DNA of 64,000 bases, taken from Arachnopeziza araneosa (taxonomy: Eukaryota > Ascomycota > Leotiomycetes > Helotiales > Arachnopezizaceae). The stretch is taken from assembly GCA_003988855.1 (NCBI GenBank), contig QYAI01000004.1, positions 496,001 through 560,000 on the forward strand, read 5' to 3'. Below the pieces are notes generated by a model that saw only the letters and a program-made list of their open reading frames with translations, did not search any database and was not told the DNA's origin. This document shows, one piece after another, positions 34,201 through 47,026 of the stretch (position 1 is the stretch's first letter; each line of letters opens with the position of its first letter). The translations under genes were made by a program, and so were the position numbers.

Positions 34201-35141
34201 GTTCCCATGAAGATTATAAGAAAAGTAGCTAGAATGCCTCCATAGCCACTTCGTGCCGTGGCTGTCGAGTCGGAAACCCAAAGGGCGAAACTTCCCCAGC
34301 CTAGTCCCATTGCTGAGCCCAAGATGGCAAGGAAAGTACCATCGACTTGTGCCCCAAAAGTTCTTGATGGGTGATTTATTATAGTCGATATAACCATAAT
34401 ATAACTGTATCGTCCCAGCCATATTCGTATAGATGGTACCAGACAAAGAACATAGGCAGTAAACACAGATAAAAATGACTTTAAAAGCCTAATCCCAACT
34501 CTTGTGGTAGTGATCATTCTCGCAACTCGTTTAACATCATGCCATTGTTTGGGCAGGAAGTTGCTCAGAGATAATGGGTGTCTCTTGAGGAAATATGCAG
34601 GAAGAGTGTATTCTGCATCTCTCATCAAATCTTCACGGTCAACCTTGGGCGGTTTGAAGAAGGATGCATCAAAGAAGCCATCTCTCGTCTCTTCAACCCC
34701 ATAAGTTTCTAGGTCTAGATTTAGATCCCGTAGAAGATTTTCCAGGTGGGTATGGCTCACACTAAGGCGAGGAGACGCCGGTGTAGAAGTTCCAGGAGTT
34801 TGAAAAGACCGTGAGGACCAACGTGGAGCAAAGGACCCTAGATAGATGCTGGATGCAGAAGATCTCGGGTCTCCAAGAGGAGGTTGGAGTTTGATATGTT
34901 TCGCATCGCTATGCATGGCTTTGACGTCGCCATGGGTCCCCGTCCCCTCGTCTTTATGGCTCCCTCTTGACTTTCTTCGGCGATACACTCGAGATCCGTT
35001 ATCTTGAATATTCGCATTTTTCAAATTTTTGTTTTGCGTGTCTAATCCAGAGGTTTCCCGCCTCGGCCCGACAGCAACAGTAGAAGGGCCTCCAGAGGTT
35101 CCTATTGAGCCAGCTTCACCGCCGTGTTGTGAAGAAGCCAT
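31234..35141 (-). CDS. Large FUSC/ArAE-type membrane protein, 1160 aa
   Basis: Seven exons: 35141-34095, 33934-32244, 32180-32059, 32011-31959, 31908-31651, 31596-31379 and 31327-31234 (3483 nt). The layout fits the fungal aromatic-acid-exporter-like family (FUSC-like, DUF2421; often annotated Brefeldin A sensitivity-related). Two sets of hydrophobic helices are visible: the first around RLLKSFLSVFTAYVLCLVPS to FLIIFMGTIAALRSYFIRLY, the second around FALKVAIVTSLLSIPAWLDQ to VVGIVAAIVVNWILWPFVAR. A cytosolic linker of about 480 residues separates them. The N-terminus (about 200 residues) is polar. Function by family: probable plasma-membrane transporter, substrate unknown. Intron 31597-31650 appears to use a GC donor (GCAAGT); intron 31328-31378 is 51 nt and stop-free. 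It diverges from the sirtuin. Confidence 0.85.
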
Positions 35142-35424
35142 TTAATGCAGATCAGAAAAAATCTTCATCATTTCAATTTTTCCTCATCCACATAAAAAAA
35201 TCGGAGGAACTGTTTGACCTTGCCGCAAGGGTATGGATTGAAGATTGAATCTTGGCATTTGGAAGTGTAGCTAACTGCACGTTCTTATCCGTTTAACAGC
35301 ACCCTAGAGTCTAACCACCATTACATAAGCCACGATTAGCCAGATTGTGGCGTGGCCTCTCGTCTACTTTCTCGCAACGGTCGCTTCTCTTCTCCTACTT
35401 GGGAAGCCAGAATAATTTGTCCTG
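35142..35424. promoter_or_regulatory. Shared divergent promoter, FUSC-type protein / sirtuin
   Basis: A 283-bp spacer between two divergent start codons. No specific site was recognised. Confidence 0.45.
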
Positions 35425-37060
35425 ATGGATGTCAGCCAACCTGGCTCGATGCCAATATCCTCCAAGACTGCAACGAGTACTGTCTTCAACCTCATGGATT
35501 CTGAAGAGGAGACAGAATTGCGCGACGCGTTCCTTGTGGCGCAACGTGTCAATGGCGTCAAGATTAACGAGTTGGACATTCTCGACTCTTCCGAATCAGG
35601 TGATGACCTTGACGAAGAAGATGACGATGGCGACGAAAACGGAGAGTTCGAAGTCGACTCGGTTGTATTTGAGGAACTCGAAGAGACTTTAGAGGAGATT
35701 GGAGATGAAAGTCTCATGGTTGCTGGTGAGCACTTTTGAAACTCGTTCTGGAAGGCCATACTAAAATAGCTTAACAGAACCTGACAAGTGTACGCTTGAA
35801 GAAGCTGTCCATTTTCGAGAACAATTACGAGCTATCGGCCCTGAAGAGTTTTGCGCAAGGACTGTTGAGGCTGGTACCATTACCGCAAAGAAGCTTCTCT
35901 CGGCCTTTGGCATCCGTCCACCCCCTTTGCTGGAAGGGTCACCTGACGACTCCTATTATGGACTTCTGAGCCTGGCCATCAGCCGCGAGCTATCCAAGAG
36001 AATCAAACTACCGCACTACAACTCTGTTGACGATGCTGTCGCACTGATCCAGAATGCGAAGCACATCATTGTCCTTACTGGTGCTGGCATCTCAACCTCG
36101 CTTGGTATTCCTGATTTCAGATCAAAGGGCACTGGACTTTATTCAAAGCTCGAACATCTTGGTCTTGCAGATCCCCAAGAAGTCTTCGATATCAACATCT
36201 TCAGGGAAGATCCCAGTATATTTTATTCAATTGCTGGCGACATCCTTCCTGGAACTGATAGGACTACACCTACTCATGCTTTCATCCGTCTCCTTCAATC
36301 CAAAGGGAAGCTTCTCACAAATTATTCTCAAAACATCGACAACATCGAATCGATCGCCGGTATCCTTCCTGAAAAGCTGATTCAATGTCATGGCTCTTTC
36401 GCAACAGCCTCTTGCGTCGAGTGCGGCTATCAAGTTGATGGCACTATGATTTATGATGACATCAAAGCTGGCCGCATCCCTCGATGTGACCACTGTATCT
36501 CTCGCTTGAAGGCACTCAAAGTCCCTTCAGCTATGAAACGCAAGCGTTCTCGCAACGGACAAGATAAGAAGCGTAGCCGTTACTCTGAAGGAGGTGATAC
36601 TTCATCCGAGGACGATTATGACATCCCCGCTGCAGGTGTCATGAAGCCAGATATCACCTTCTTCGGGGAGCCTTTGCCAGACCGCTTCTCCGACCGTCTG
36701 ACAAACCACGACAAACACCTGGTTGACCTGGTCATTGTCATCGGCACTTCGCTCAAGGTTGCACCCGTATCCGAGGTCGTGCCATACCTGCCAGCACACA
36801 TTCCTCAGATGTACATTTCCCGTGAGGCTGTGTCCCATGTCAATTTTGATGTGGATCTCCTTGGCGATTGCGACATTGTCGTGGCTGAGCTCTGTCGACG
36901 TGCCGGCTGGGATTTGCAGCACAAGATGATTCCCGAGGGTCAGGAGGTCGAGGTTAAGTTGCAGGATGGGTTCAAGAGTCGGCATCTCTTCACTGTCAAG
37001 CGACCACAGGTTGAAGAGATGACTGCACCAAAAAAGGAGCCAAAAAAGGAAGAGAAATGA
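35425..37060 (+). CDS. HST1: Sir2/Hst1-type NAD-dependent deacetylase, 527 aa
   Basis: A class I sirtuin that removes acetyl groups from histones with NAD. Exons 35425-35725 and 35778-37060 across a 52-bp intron. The N-terminus is acidic (EEDDDGDENGEFEVD) and followed by the Sir2/Hst1-specific N-terminal helical region (EFCARTVEAGTITAKKLLSA, DUF592 type). The catalytic core starts with IVLTGAGISTSLGIPDFRSK near residue 197, then NYSQNIDNIE and the catalytic His in LIQCHGSF. The zinc ribbon is CVEC...CDHC, and between it and KPDITFFGEPLP lies a basic insert (KRKRSRNGQDKKRSR) that may be a nuclear signal. GTSLKV and a Lys/Glu-rich tail end the protein. Assignment to Sir2 versus Hst1 is not resolvable here; Hst1 is used as the closer filamentous-fungal name. 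Confidence 0.88.
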
Positions 37061-38213
37061 TTGTTCTAACAGATGATATATATGAGTAAGCTTTGAGGCT
37101 GCAAAGAATCCTTTGAATTCCGGGCTATAAAAGGCAGGGAGCGGGCATTGACTGGACGCGCTCTTATTCACTTGCTTATTATGCTATGGAGTATATGGAT
37201 ATAAAGGGCTGGCGTATGGAGTAGAACTGGCATGGCTATGGTAGACCGAGAATTTGCTTTCCGTTTCTTTTTCCTTGAGCGGAAACATTATTGTTTGGTA
37301 GAGCTTTGGGATTTGATTTCTCACCACATCACCGGCAATTAGATTTTCAATTTGTTCCGCAAGCAAACCTTGCATCGAAATCCAAAAGGCTATCACTAAA
37401 TCTACTTGAGGCAAAACCGTGCTTGATTCATGATTGATGTGAGTTAAAGGGGGTTGTAGAACGATAACCCCCAATGAGGCGAACTTGATACCGGCAAAAT
37501 GCGCCACCGTCACAAGATCGTGTTCCAGTAAACTCAGAGAAGCGCCTCCCGTCGGATGCGGTAGTTGTAGATCCAGATCACGGAGACCGACAACGGATAA
37601 GCCTGGAGTTTGTCGAGTCGACGCAAACCACCGTCACTCAGCCCCTTTTCGCCACGGCCGCCAGAGGGAACTGGCTCGCTTACATTACCTCTATAGGGAA
37701 GTTGTGAAGGAACAAAGTGATTACCGAGGGTGAGACATGTTATCATGGAGCGCGATTAGGGATCATTTATTTGTTGGTGAGTGTGGGTGGCACCATTGAG
37801 GGACTTTTTTCTTTCGATACGGGGTTGGGTTTGACTTGGCTGTTGTGCGGTCTTGGTGTTGGCTCAGCTTTTCTAGGCAAATCCCCACATCTGCATTTTT
37901 ATGGGGGCGGGAAAAAAAAAAAAACCTGATCATGCTTTCTTGTTCATGTTAAGGAGGCATTGCTGCGTTTTGTTGAGGGGAAGGAAAGACTCTTATAGAG
38001 GATAAGCGTGAGTGACGAGGCCCAGCGCGCTTGTCGGTGCAAGTTGGTTGAGAGGTTGAAATCTCAGACGAAAAGCCTTGCACTCAGCCTCGTACCTGGT
38101 TGGTGGCTTGTACCCCAGATCGCCTCGCCGTCGCCGAATACCACGCTTTTCTATCAAATCGTTAAAGAGAACTCGGGATTTTAGGCCATGACTGCTAAAC
38201 AATTAAGATGGAG
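37061..38213. other. Intergenic, 1.15 kb
   Basis: Lies downstream of the sirtuin. It contains a poly-A run of about 13 bases near 37911-37924 and small frames on both strands with no family resemblance. A minus-strand frame at 37184-37513 (109 codons) is the longest, but nothing supports it as a gene. Confidence 0.4.
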
Positions 38214-38872
38214 TCATCGCAATTGAGCTGTGCGGGTTATAAATCTGCATCTCGGTAGAGGTATTATTGTACGTGGTTCTGCTCTATTCATAGTCGAGTA
38301 AGCATGACGATACCGCGGTGGGACGATAAGGTTCTGATATTGGGCCTTTATGGTCTGCATCCGAAAGTTCCATGAATGGCTCCTGATGTCGGTGTTGACT
38401 GAATAGGTAATTGTCGTGACTGTTGGACGAGGAAGGTCCGGCGTCCCGGGCTTGAGACTTCTTTGGCCAATCTCAAGAGAACAACTGTTGGGGGCATTTC
38501 TAGACGATGATGCTGATTGATGGATGGAATGTCCAGTGCATGCGTCGCATGGGGCATCTCGCAAGCTTCTCCTCCAACTCGAGTCATAAACAGATGACCG
38601 TACAGTAGTCGTCGGAGAGCGCTGTCCAGACTGAATTGGAGATGATGATGGATGGGCGATTGTCGTGATCAGCGAGGTCTGGAAATTGTTTTGTTCCAAG
38701 ATGGACCCTCGTCGCTGCCAAAAAGAGGAGGAGATGTTACTCTCCTTCTCCTTGGCTGCGTACGCCAATCACCTTCCCTGCACGCTCTGCGGGAAGCATC
38801 CGTAAATAAGTAATATCGTACCTTCCCCTGTGACCCACTCAGGCCTCCATCTTGGTCGGAGAAATCCAGCAT
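38214..38872 (-). CDS. Tentative two-exon gene, about 183 aa or longer
   Basis: Not recognised. An exon 38872-38822 (MLDFSDQDGGLSGSQGK) joins 38714-38214 across a 107-bp intron with GTACGA donor and TTTTTGGCAG acceptor, keeping the frame. The product is Ser/Thr-rich with SSSPIQSGQRSPTTTVRSS, RPTVTTITYSVNTDIRSHSW and KAQYQNLIVPPRYRHA. The frame also continues upstream of 38872 (PSQLHSPRIFSDFPQA), so the true start may lie farther right, perhaps with exons up to about 39500 where several frames are open in a more GC-rich stretch. It could instead be chance open frame in the leader region of the calcium ATPase gene. No known domain, targeting signal or catalytic motif is seen. Confidence 0.33.
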
Positions 38873-39751
38873 CGCCTGGGGAAAGTCAGAGAAGATTCGT
38901 GGAGAATGAAGCTGAGATGGAGTCCCTACACGCCTGAATGTTCCAGCTGGGCACGGCGGCCAAGAAGGACACTACCCGTATCGCTTTTGCTGCGTTTGAG
39001 AGCTTGACCCTGGTGGCGTTCCTATAGGGCGCCAAATCCTGAGTTGGGCTTGCACAGCCTCACAAATGGCGCTACTCCCATCCCCCCTGTAATCTGCAAA
39101 AGCGAGGCGAGCACCTCTTGTTGTTCGTCTCCACCTCGAACAAGACTGTATCTTCCAAGAGCAAGCACTTCATCTCCCGATAGTAATCCTCTCTATACGT
39201 AGCAATTACTTCAATTGCATCTACCACTTCGTCGCGACCTTCGCTCAATGCTGAGCTCTTCACCCTTGCAGCGCCGATCCCCCGACTCCTGATCAGAATC
39301 CTCCAGATCCCCAGCGCGGGTACCCATTTCGTCGGTTGGATGAAGGAATAGAGGTGAGGTACATCTAAGAGGGATTCCCAGAGTCTGCGCCCTATTGTAT
39401 TCGTCGGAAGACCGCACCTGCTTGTGAGCAAAGCAGCTTGATTTGTGCAAACTTGCATTTGGTAAAACACCAAGAAGAATCATCAGCCAAGTCAATCAGG
39501 GAACTCATCGCAATCTGCTTGCCTGCTTAGCGGACCCCATTCAATATCCTTCTCTATAAAAACTTGTGGCAAACTAAAACTTGGACTCTTGGCTTATATG
39601 TTTTCTTAGAGGAGCAGAGCACAGCCTCCTCTAGATGCCTAGGAACTTCGAGCCTCACCCACACATATCTGCCAAGGCTCTTCGCCCCGGGCTGTGTGCT
39701 GACGACGCGAGAAGAGCCCATCACGAGTTGGCATCTACCAGCCTACCATAA
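38873..39751. other. Upstream region of the calcium ATPase gene
   Basis: About 0.9 kb in which all three minus-strand frames are partly open (for example GDEVLALGRYSLVRGGDEQQ around 39100-39190). I could not choose a gene model from them. The right part should contain the promoter and leader of the ATPase gene. Confidence 0.35.
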
Positions 39752-42700
39752 ATGACGGATTCCAAGAGTCCGTCGCCCTCACCTAGTCCGGGTGGGCGGA
39801 GGCAAAGAGCGTGAGTCTCCCAGAGTTATAGATACTGTCCTCCGAGCCTTGCTGACTTCAGGCGTAGACCCACGATTACCATCGATACCTCTGCTGTCAG
39901 TAATATGAGTCCACCACCTCAAGATATGGAGAGCGATGCAGTTGCTTTAAGAGCTTTGCCTAACTCGCCGTCGACGTTGCAGGGAGAGTCTAATAGCCCA
40001 TTGGGCAACGATGGTGCTGAGGCATCAACATTAAATCGATCACACCATATAAGCCACTCGAGTCAGGCAAGTCGGATATCAGTACCTGACCTACGAGCCT
40101 CAACTTCTTTCGACAGCCGAGAACGAGATAGTCGACCGACCTCACCGCATAACGTTTCTTCACCGACTTCTAGAGGCGATAAAGCTACAGGATTTCTTGC
40201 TGTGCCAGGACTAAGATCGAGACAGAACTCAATCGAGTCAAATGATGATAACCACTCTACGAGTTATAGTGGAGAGACTTTCGCGAACACTTCTTCTCAA
40301 GGAGATAAAGATAGGTCATTTGGAAAATCACCTGGAAATAACGATGTGATCAACGACGAGGATGCACTAACACCTGACCCTGGTTCTGAGGACGATTTCA
40401 AAGTCCAGGATAATAATTTCGCGTTTTCGCAGGGACAACTTAACAAATTGATCAATCCAAAAAGTCTATCTGCATTCTATGCACTTGGTGGATTAGCGGG
40501 TCTAGAGAAGGGTCTGAGGACAGATAGGAAGTCAGGTTTAAGTATCGATGAAGGAGAATTAGATGGAACGGTGGCATTCGATGAAGCCACAGCAGTAGCG
40601 CGGAAAGGAGCACCGGATGCTAATAATTACGACTCGAAAGCTCCGATAGAGCGCCTGGACAGCAAAGGATCTAGAGTATCGCACCGAGGAATTACAGGTC
40701 CCGAACATGCTTTTTGCGACAGGAAGAGGATTTTCAAGGACAACCGCTTACCCGTGAAAAAGGGCAAGAGCTTGTTAGAGATCATGTGGATCACATACAA
40801 TGATAAAGTTCTGATCCTCCTTTCTGTTGCAGCTGCTATTTCATTAGCAATTGGGCTATATCAAACCTTTGGTACCAAGCATGATGCCGAACGCCCGCCA
40901 ATTGAGTGGGTTGAAGGAGTTGCTATAATCGCTGCTATTGTCATTGTTGTTTTTGTTGGGTCTTTGAACGATTATCAGAAAGAGAGACAGTTCGTCAAAC
41001 TAAACAAGAAGAAACAGGATCGAGATGTTAACGTTATACGATCTGGAAGAACTAGGGAGATCTCGGTCTTCGACATTTTAGTCGGAGATATTATGCTCCT
41101 GGAACCTGGAGACTTGATTCCTGTCGATGGCATCTTTATCGAGGGACACAATGTTAAGTGTGATGAATCTCAAACCACTGGAGAGTCTGATTTGATCCGC
41201 AAACAAGCTGCCGACCAAGTCTACGCCGCCATCGAGAACCACGAGAGCTTGCGTAAATTGGATCCCTTCATTCTATCCGGAGCTACAGTTACCGAAGGGG
41301 TTGGCACATTTTTGGTTACTTCTACTGGTGTCAATTCTAGTTATGGCAAAACTTTGATGTCCCTACGAGAGGATCCAGAAGTCACGCCCCTCCAGTCAAA
41401 ACTGAATACACTTGCCGAATATATTGCAAAGCTAGGAGGAGCTGCCGGCCTCTTGTTGTTTATCGTTCTGTTCATTGAGTTCTTGGTTCGCTTACCACAT
41501 AACCATCACACTGCTACGGAAAAGGGGCAGGATTTCTTGAATATCTTTATTGTCACAGTTACCATCATCGTGGTTGCTGTACCAGAAGGATTGCCACTTG
41601 CTGTTACGCTAGCTTTAGCCTTCGCAACAACGAGAATGTTGAAAGACAACAATTTGGTTCGACATCTCAAGGCTTGTGAAGTTATGGGTAATGCGACCAC
41701 CATCTGCTCTGACAAAACCGGAACATTGACTCAGAACAAAATGCTGGTTGTAGCGGGTACAATTAGCACTAGTTCAAGGTTCGGTGGCACAACTAGTACT
41801 TCAAACGATGCTCCATCCAAAGGGAAGAATAAGCAGACACAATCCCACCCCGTGGAGAATGTACCAGTACAAGAAGTCGTTTCGTCCCTAGATTCTGCGG
41901 TCAAATTTATGTTGACACAGTCTATCGTCATCAACTCTACTGCATTCGAGGGAGAGGTTGATGGGGAGCAGACTTTTATTGGTTCCAAGACCGAGACTGC
42001 CCTCTTGACCTTCGCAAGAGATTTCTTGGGCATGGCGTCCGTTAGTCAGGAGAGATCCAACTCAAAAGTGATTCAACTTATTCCCTTCGATTCTTCGCGC
42101 AAATGTATGGGCGTTGTTGTGCAATTGGAGACGGGCAAGTATAGATTATATGTCAAGGGTGCCTCCGAGATTTTATTGGAGAAGTGTTCATTCATCATCC
42201 GAGACCCTATTTCGGAGCCCGTTAGCACTCCCATGACCGAGGATAATCGCCACACATTGCTCAATTTGATCGACAACTATGCTTCAAGATCTTTGCGAAC
42301 AATTGCTATGGTCTATCGCGATTTCGACAGATGGCCTGCCAAAGGAGCTCGAACAGCTGAAGGAGACCGAAATGAAGTGGTGTTTGAAGACATCTTTAGG
42401 CAAATGGTCCTGTTAAGCATTGTTGGTATCCAAGATCCGCTTCGAGAAGGTGTCGCAGAGGCAGTAAAGAAATGTCAGAATGCCGGCGTCATTGTCCGCA
42501 TGGTCACAGGAGACAACCTGACTACCGCCAAAGCGATTGCGACTGAATGTGGGATCTTCACAAGAGGTGGTATCATCATGGAAGGACCTGCTTTCAGAAA
42601 ATTGAACAAGGCCAAGATGGACCAGGTTATCCCTCGTCTTCAGGTTCTTGCCAGATCCAGTCCGGAAGACAAACGCATCCTAGTGAAACGTCTCAAGGAA

Positions 42701-44235
42701 CTCGGAGAGACTGTGGCCGTAACCGGAGACGGAACAAACGATGCACCAGCTCTCAAAACCGCCGATGTTGGATTTTCCATGGGCATTACGGGTACTGAAG
42801 TTGCCAAAGAAGCGTCCGCCATCATTCTCATGGATGACAACTTCTCGTCGATTGTGAAGGCAATGATGTGGGGACGCGCAGTGAACGATGCTGTGAAAAA
42901 ATTCCTTCAATTTCAAGTCACAGTCAATATTACAGCTGTCACATTGACTTTCGTTACAGCGGTCTCTAGTGGTCAAGAGCAGTCTGTCCTGACGGCTGTT
43001 CAACTCCTCTGGGTAAATCTTATCATGGATACCATGGCAGCTTTGGCGCTGGCAACAGATCCTCCAAGCGAGAGCATCCTTGACCGTAAACCTGACCCAA
43101 AATCAGCTCCGCTTATCACCATCACAATGTGGAAAATGATCTTTGGCGAGGCTATCTATCAACTTGTTATCACTCTGCTTCTCTACTATGGTGCAGAATC
43201 AATTCTGTCGTATCAATCGGACCGTGAGATCGCTCAAATAAATACACTTGTTTTTAACACATTTGTATGGATGCAGATCTTCAACCAATGGAAGTAAGTA
43301 CACTTTCCGAAAGTACAAGTAGACCCTCATTAACATATTTTAGCAACCGGCGTCTCGACAACAAGTTTAACATATTTGAAGGCGTTAGCCGAAATTGGTT
43401 CTTTATAGCAATCAATGTCATCATGGTTGGGGGCCAAGTGATGATAATCTTCGTCGGAGGAAAGGCTTTCAATGTAGTCCGTCTTAACGGAGCTCAATGG
43501 GCGTACTCCATCATCCTTGGCTTTTTGTCGATTCCGATTGGAGCCGCTATCCGCCTCGTTCCAGACGAACTCCTCTTGAAATTCATTCCTGGCTCTTTGA
43601 AACGAAGGCCTAAAGGACCCGAAGTTACGATTTCCGACGAAGAAGAGCATTTCCGATTTCCCAAGCCATTGGCTGATGTTAAGGAAGAGCTCAGCTTCTT
43701 GAAACGTGTTAAGGGAGGTAGATTAAACAACTTGAAATTCGCCATTCGAGAAACTCGCGACCAATGGCTTCCACGTTCACGAAGTGGATCTCGGTCAAGA
43801 AGCAATTCTATTCCGCAAACTCCAAACACAGATTATCATAGAGAAGACAGCTTTGGTACTCCTCAGCCAACGCATCATACTCCCGAAGGACGTAAGCGTG
43901 GTCGTACAAATAGATCTCGCTCAAACTCTGCACTCGGTGCCACAGCAGTCATGGCAGGCATTATTGCTGGTAGTGTTGCTGGTTGGTCTCCAATCGAACG
44001 AAGTTATGACAACGATTCGATGAGGTTCACTCGGGAAAGCGGACGAGCCGAACTGGAGTCTAGAGGCGATGTTGAAATCCACCCTGACACAAAATCAGAT
44101 GATCATATCGTCACTGAAAATCCATATGGCCTCCATGCTCCACCGAGTCAGATTGACGAGGTCTCTCCTGCTCATGCTGGAGGCATGAGTCCCCCCCGCT
44201 CACCACCAAGAGTAGCGAGGAAGTCCACTTCATGA
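39752..44235 (+). CDS. PMC1: PMC1-type P-type calcium ATPase, 1460 aa
   Basis: A P2B ATPase that pumps calcium out of the cytosol, in fungi usually into vacuoles or across the plasma membrane. Exons 39752-39810, 39862-43293 and 43344-44235. Exon 1 supplies MTDSKSPSPSPSPGGRRQRA and joins RRPTITIDTSAVS, the usual fungal PMC1 beginning; the next 250 residues are Ser-rich and disordered. Catalytic features: CDESQTTGESD (actuator TGES), VPEGLPLAVTLALAFAT (membrane segment 4), the phosphorylation site CSDKTGTLTQNK near residue 637, KGASE, MVTGDN and VTGDGTNDAPALK. Membrane helices lie before and after, and the VNLIMDTMAALALATDPP hinge is present. The C-terminus has an RS-rich stretch (SRSGSRSRSNSIPQTP) that could be phosphorylated. 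No truncation is seen. Confidence 0.94.
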
Positions 44236-44921
44236 AACTTCTATCGCTTGCTATTCACATATCTTACCCACTCACTTGTAGTGGATCGAAATTATTGATA
44301 CTGACCTTTAAACTGTGTACAACATATCACTTGACTACTTTTCTCTTTGTACAAATATCTCTTAGGTACTTGGCGGGCTGGCTAGTTGGCGTTGTTGGCT
44401 CTTGTGCCTTGCGGGAGCGAATACCAAAAGTCCTTGCTAGTGTATTGTTTTGTATATAATGCTGCATTGCATTACGGTGTGTGGGTGTTAAACATAGAAC
44501 TTGATACCTGCATCACCTGGAGGGCCACTGTCGCTACATTAGATAAGACTAGAACTTGGGAAGCGTTGAATTTTCCCTTGTGTGGGTGTTGGTGGAAATC
44601 AAGCCAACATTCATCGCAGAATATAAATCGAAATAGCTTAATCTTATCAAAGGTGCAATAAATTGTGATATCAATTTGTTGATTTACTTGGAGTGATACT
44701 TCTCAGGAATTACCATCACGATTAAATAACATGAAGCAAATAGTGCAAGTTACCCGATTCTAACCTTATGCATCGTTTCAAACTGTACTCAAATACCCCT
44801 GTCCAAGGTTCATACCTGACGTCACGTTCACAAGCCCGATACCTCAGGTAGGGAACAACATCGCAAATCTCAATGGAGAGCCGATAATCTTACCTAGAGC
44901 ATCGCAGACCTCTCTAGGAAT
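44236..44921. other. Intergenic, 0.7 kb
   Basis: Co-directional spacer between the calcium ATPase and the kinase-fold gene. No supported gene, repeat or RNA was seen. Confidence 0.45.
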
Positions 44922-47026
44922 ATGCGGTCGCTGCTGGCCCTCGGCCGTATCTGTCTGCGTCCAGCTACTTCCTTGCGACTCATTCCCAAACGCCCCTTTC
45001 ACAGCCGGATCCCTCGTTCGCCCCACGGCCATCATGGTCATACTATCCTCCTCGCCGCAGCCATTGGGCTCAGTCCCGCAGCCTTTGTGCAGCTTTCAGA
45101 GAAAGATAATGAGGGGACGGAACTCACGGCTGAAGGGCGCATGCTGGCAGCCTCTCGGGCAGAGATCAGGAAGGAAGTCGGCGAGGATGTGACGGGATGG
45201 CGGCGCATGAGAGATAGTGTGATGGTCTTTGTGGATACGTGCGTGTGGGAGCCGTTATGTACAGGACTGAGGTTCTTGCATCTGGTGGTGATCTTTGTGC
45301 CTGTAATTGTGATGTCGCCGGCGCTGTGGATTGGCAAGAATGGGCAGGTGTGGTGGTTTGGGTTCTTAGTTAGTGGGATGGAGAGGGCGGGACCGGCATT
45401 TATAAAGGTGAGCGAGTGAGATGAGATTAGGAGGTTGACTGTTGGAAAAAGTGCTGATCTATGATGGTGGTATAGCTGGGACAGTGGGCAGCTTCAAGGT
45501 CGGATATCTTCCCGGAGGACATGTGCGAGATTATGTCGCAGCTACACTCTAACGCACCTGCACACTCCTTGCATCAGACAAAACAAATCATTATGAGAGC
45601 CTTTGATGGACGATCGTTTGATGAGATTTTCGAGGAGTTTGAGGAGAAACCACTCGGTGTGGGAGCCATAGCTCAGGTGTACAGAGCGAAACTGAAGAGT
45701 GATTTGGCTGCCCCTGGGGATCCGGACTTGAAGCAGGAATGGAATATAAGGAAGAACGTGGATAATTTAATGAAGAGCACGCCACAGAGAGTACCTTCCA
45801 GCTACGTCGCAATCAAGGTGTTGCATCCTGGAGTAGAGAGGGTAGTGAGAAGGGATTTAAGGATTATGGGGTTCTTTGCCGCAATATTGAATGCTATTCC
45901 AACAATCGAGTGGCTTTCGTTACCAGATGAAGTAGAACAATTTGGGGAGATGATGAGATTGCAGCTCGATCTCAGAATAGAGTCTGCAAACCTCTCTATC
46001 TTCAGAAAGAACTTCAAGGATAGGACAACTGCCTGGTTCCCATTTCCATATACAGACTACACTACGAGACAAGTTCTGGTAGAAGAATTTGCTCAGGGAA
46101 TCCCGTTAGCTGATTTTATGGAAAATGGAGGGGGAATTTTTCAGCAGGAAATTGCAGATGAGGGTCTCGATGCCTTCTTACGGATGTTGTTGCTTGATAA
46201 CTTCGTCCATGCAGATCTCCATCCTGGAAATATCATGGTCCGTTTCTATCAATCAGAGAAGCCACATTTGCCGTTCAGAAAACACAAAGATGAAGATCCA
46301 CAAGCACAACCAGATGTCACAGAGCAAGTTCTGGCGCGTTTAAGACCGTTTAGACATAAGAAAGATACCAAGGCCTGGGAAGCGGAACTACAGAAGATTG
46401 ACAATGAGGGTTTCAGGCCTCAACTAATCTTCATCGATACTGGCCTCGTTACAGAACTGAATGCTACGAACCGCAGGAACTTCCTTGACCTTTTCAAAGC
46501 CGTGGCCGAGTTCGATGGTTATAAAGCTGGTCATCTAATGTGCCAACGATGTAGACAGCCCGATGCTGTCATCGATGAAGAGATATTTGCGTTAAAGATG
46601 CAGCATCTCGTCCTCGGGGTCAAGAGCCGTACCTTGGCTCTTGGGAATATGAAGATCGGGGATATCCTCAATGAAGTGCTTGGTATGGTTCGCCAGCATC
46701 ACGTCCGTATGGAGGGGGATTTCGTCAACGTCGTCATTAGCATCCTCTTATTAGAAGGCATTGGGCGGAGTTTAAATCCAAACATAGATCTCTTATCGAG
46801 TGCGCTACCCATCTTGAGGCAACTGGGTGCACAGAGTGGTGGTGGAATGTTGAGACAGGGTGACTTTTCAATGCTAAAAGTTTGGGCGGGACTGGAGGCC
46901 AGGAGATTCCTACAGGCTAGCATTGAAGATGTGAGTTTCAAAGTCCCTAGATCTGGAGAATCCCTACTAACCTCTTTGCAGGTGGAAAGATGTGTGAAAT
47001 ATGATCTGCTTTCGCCAAATGTATAG
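44922..47026 (+). CDS. CQD1: ABC1/ADCK2-like mitochondrial kinase-fold protein, 661 aa
   Basis: A UbiB/ABC1-family atypical kinase; the closest yeast relative is Cqd1 (YPL109C), which affects coenzyme Q distribution. Exons 44922-45407, 45476-46930 and 46982-47026. The N-terminus MRSLLALGRICLRPATSLRL is basic and lacks acids, as expected of a mitochondrial presequence; a hydrophobic segment (LHLVVIFVPVIVMSPALWI) follows near residue 120. The family KxGQ motif is KLGQWAASRSDIFP (about 162), created by the first splice. The glycine-rich loop is GVGAIAQVYRA, VAIKVLHPGV carries the ATP-site Lys, HADLHPGN (about 407) is the catalytic loop and FIDTGLV (about 482) replaces DFG. The last intron (46931-46981) is 51 nt and stop-free. 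Length agrees with Cqd1 (657 aa). Confidence 0.88.

Noticed and set aside
37184..37513. Minus-strand frame of 109 codons
   Set aside because: No conserved motif, and its position just after the sirtuin stop fits a 3-prime untranslated region.
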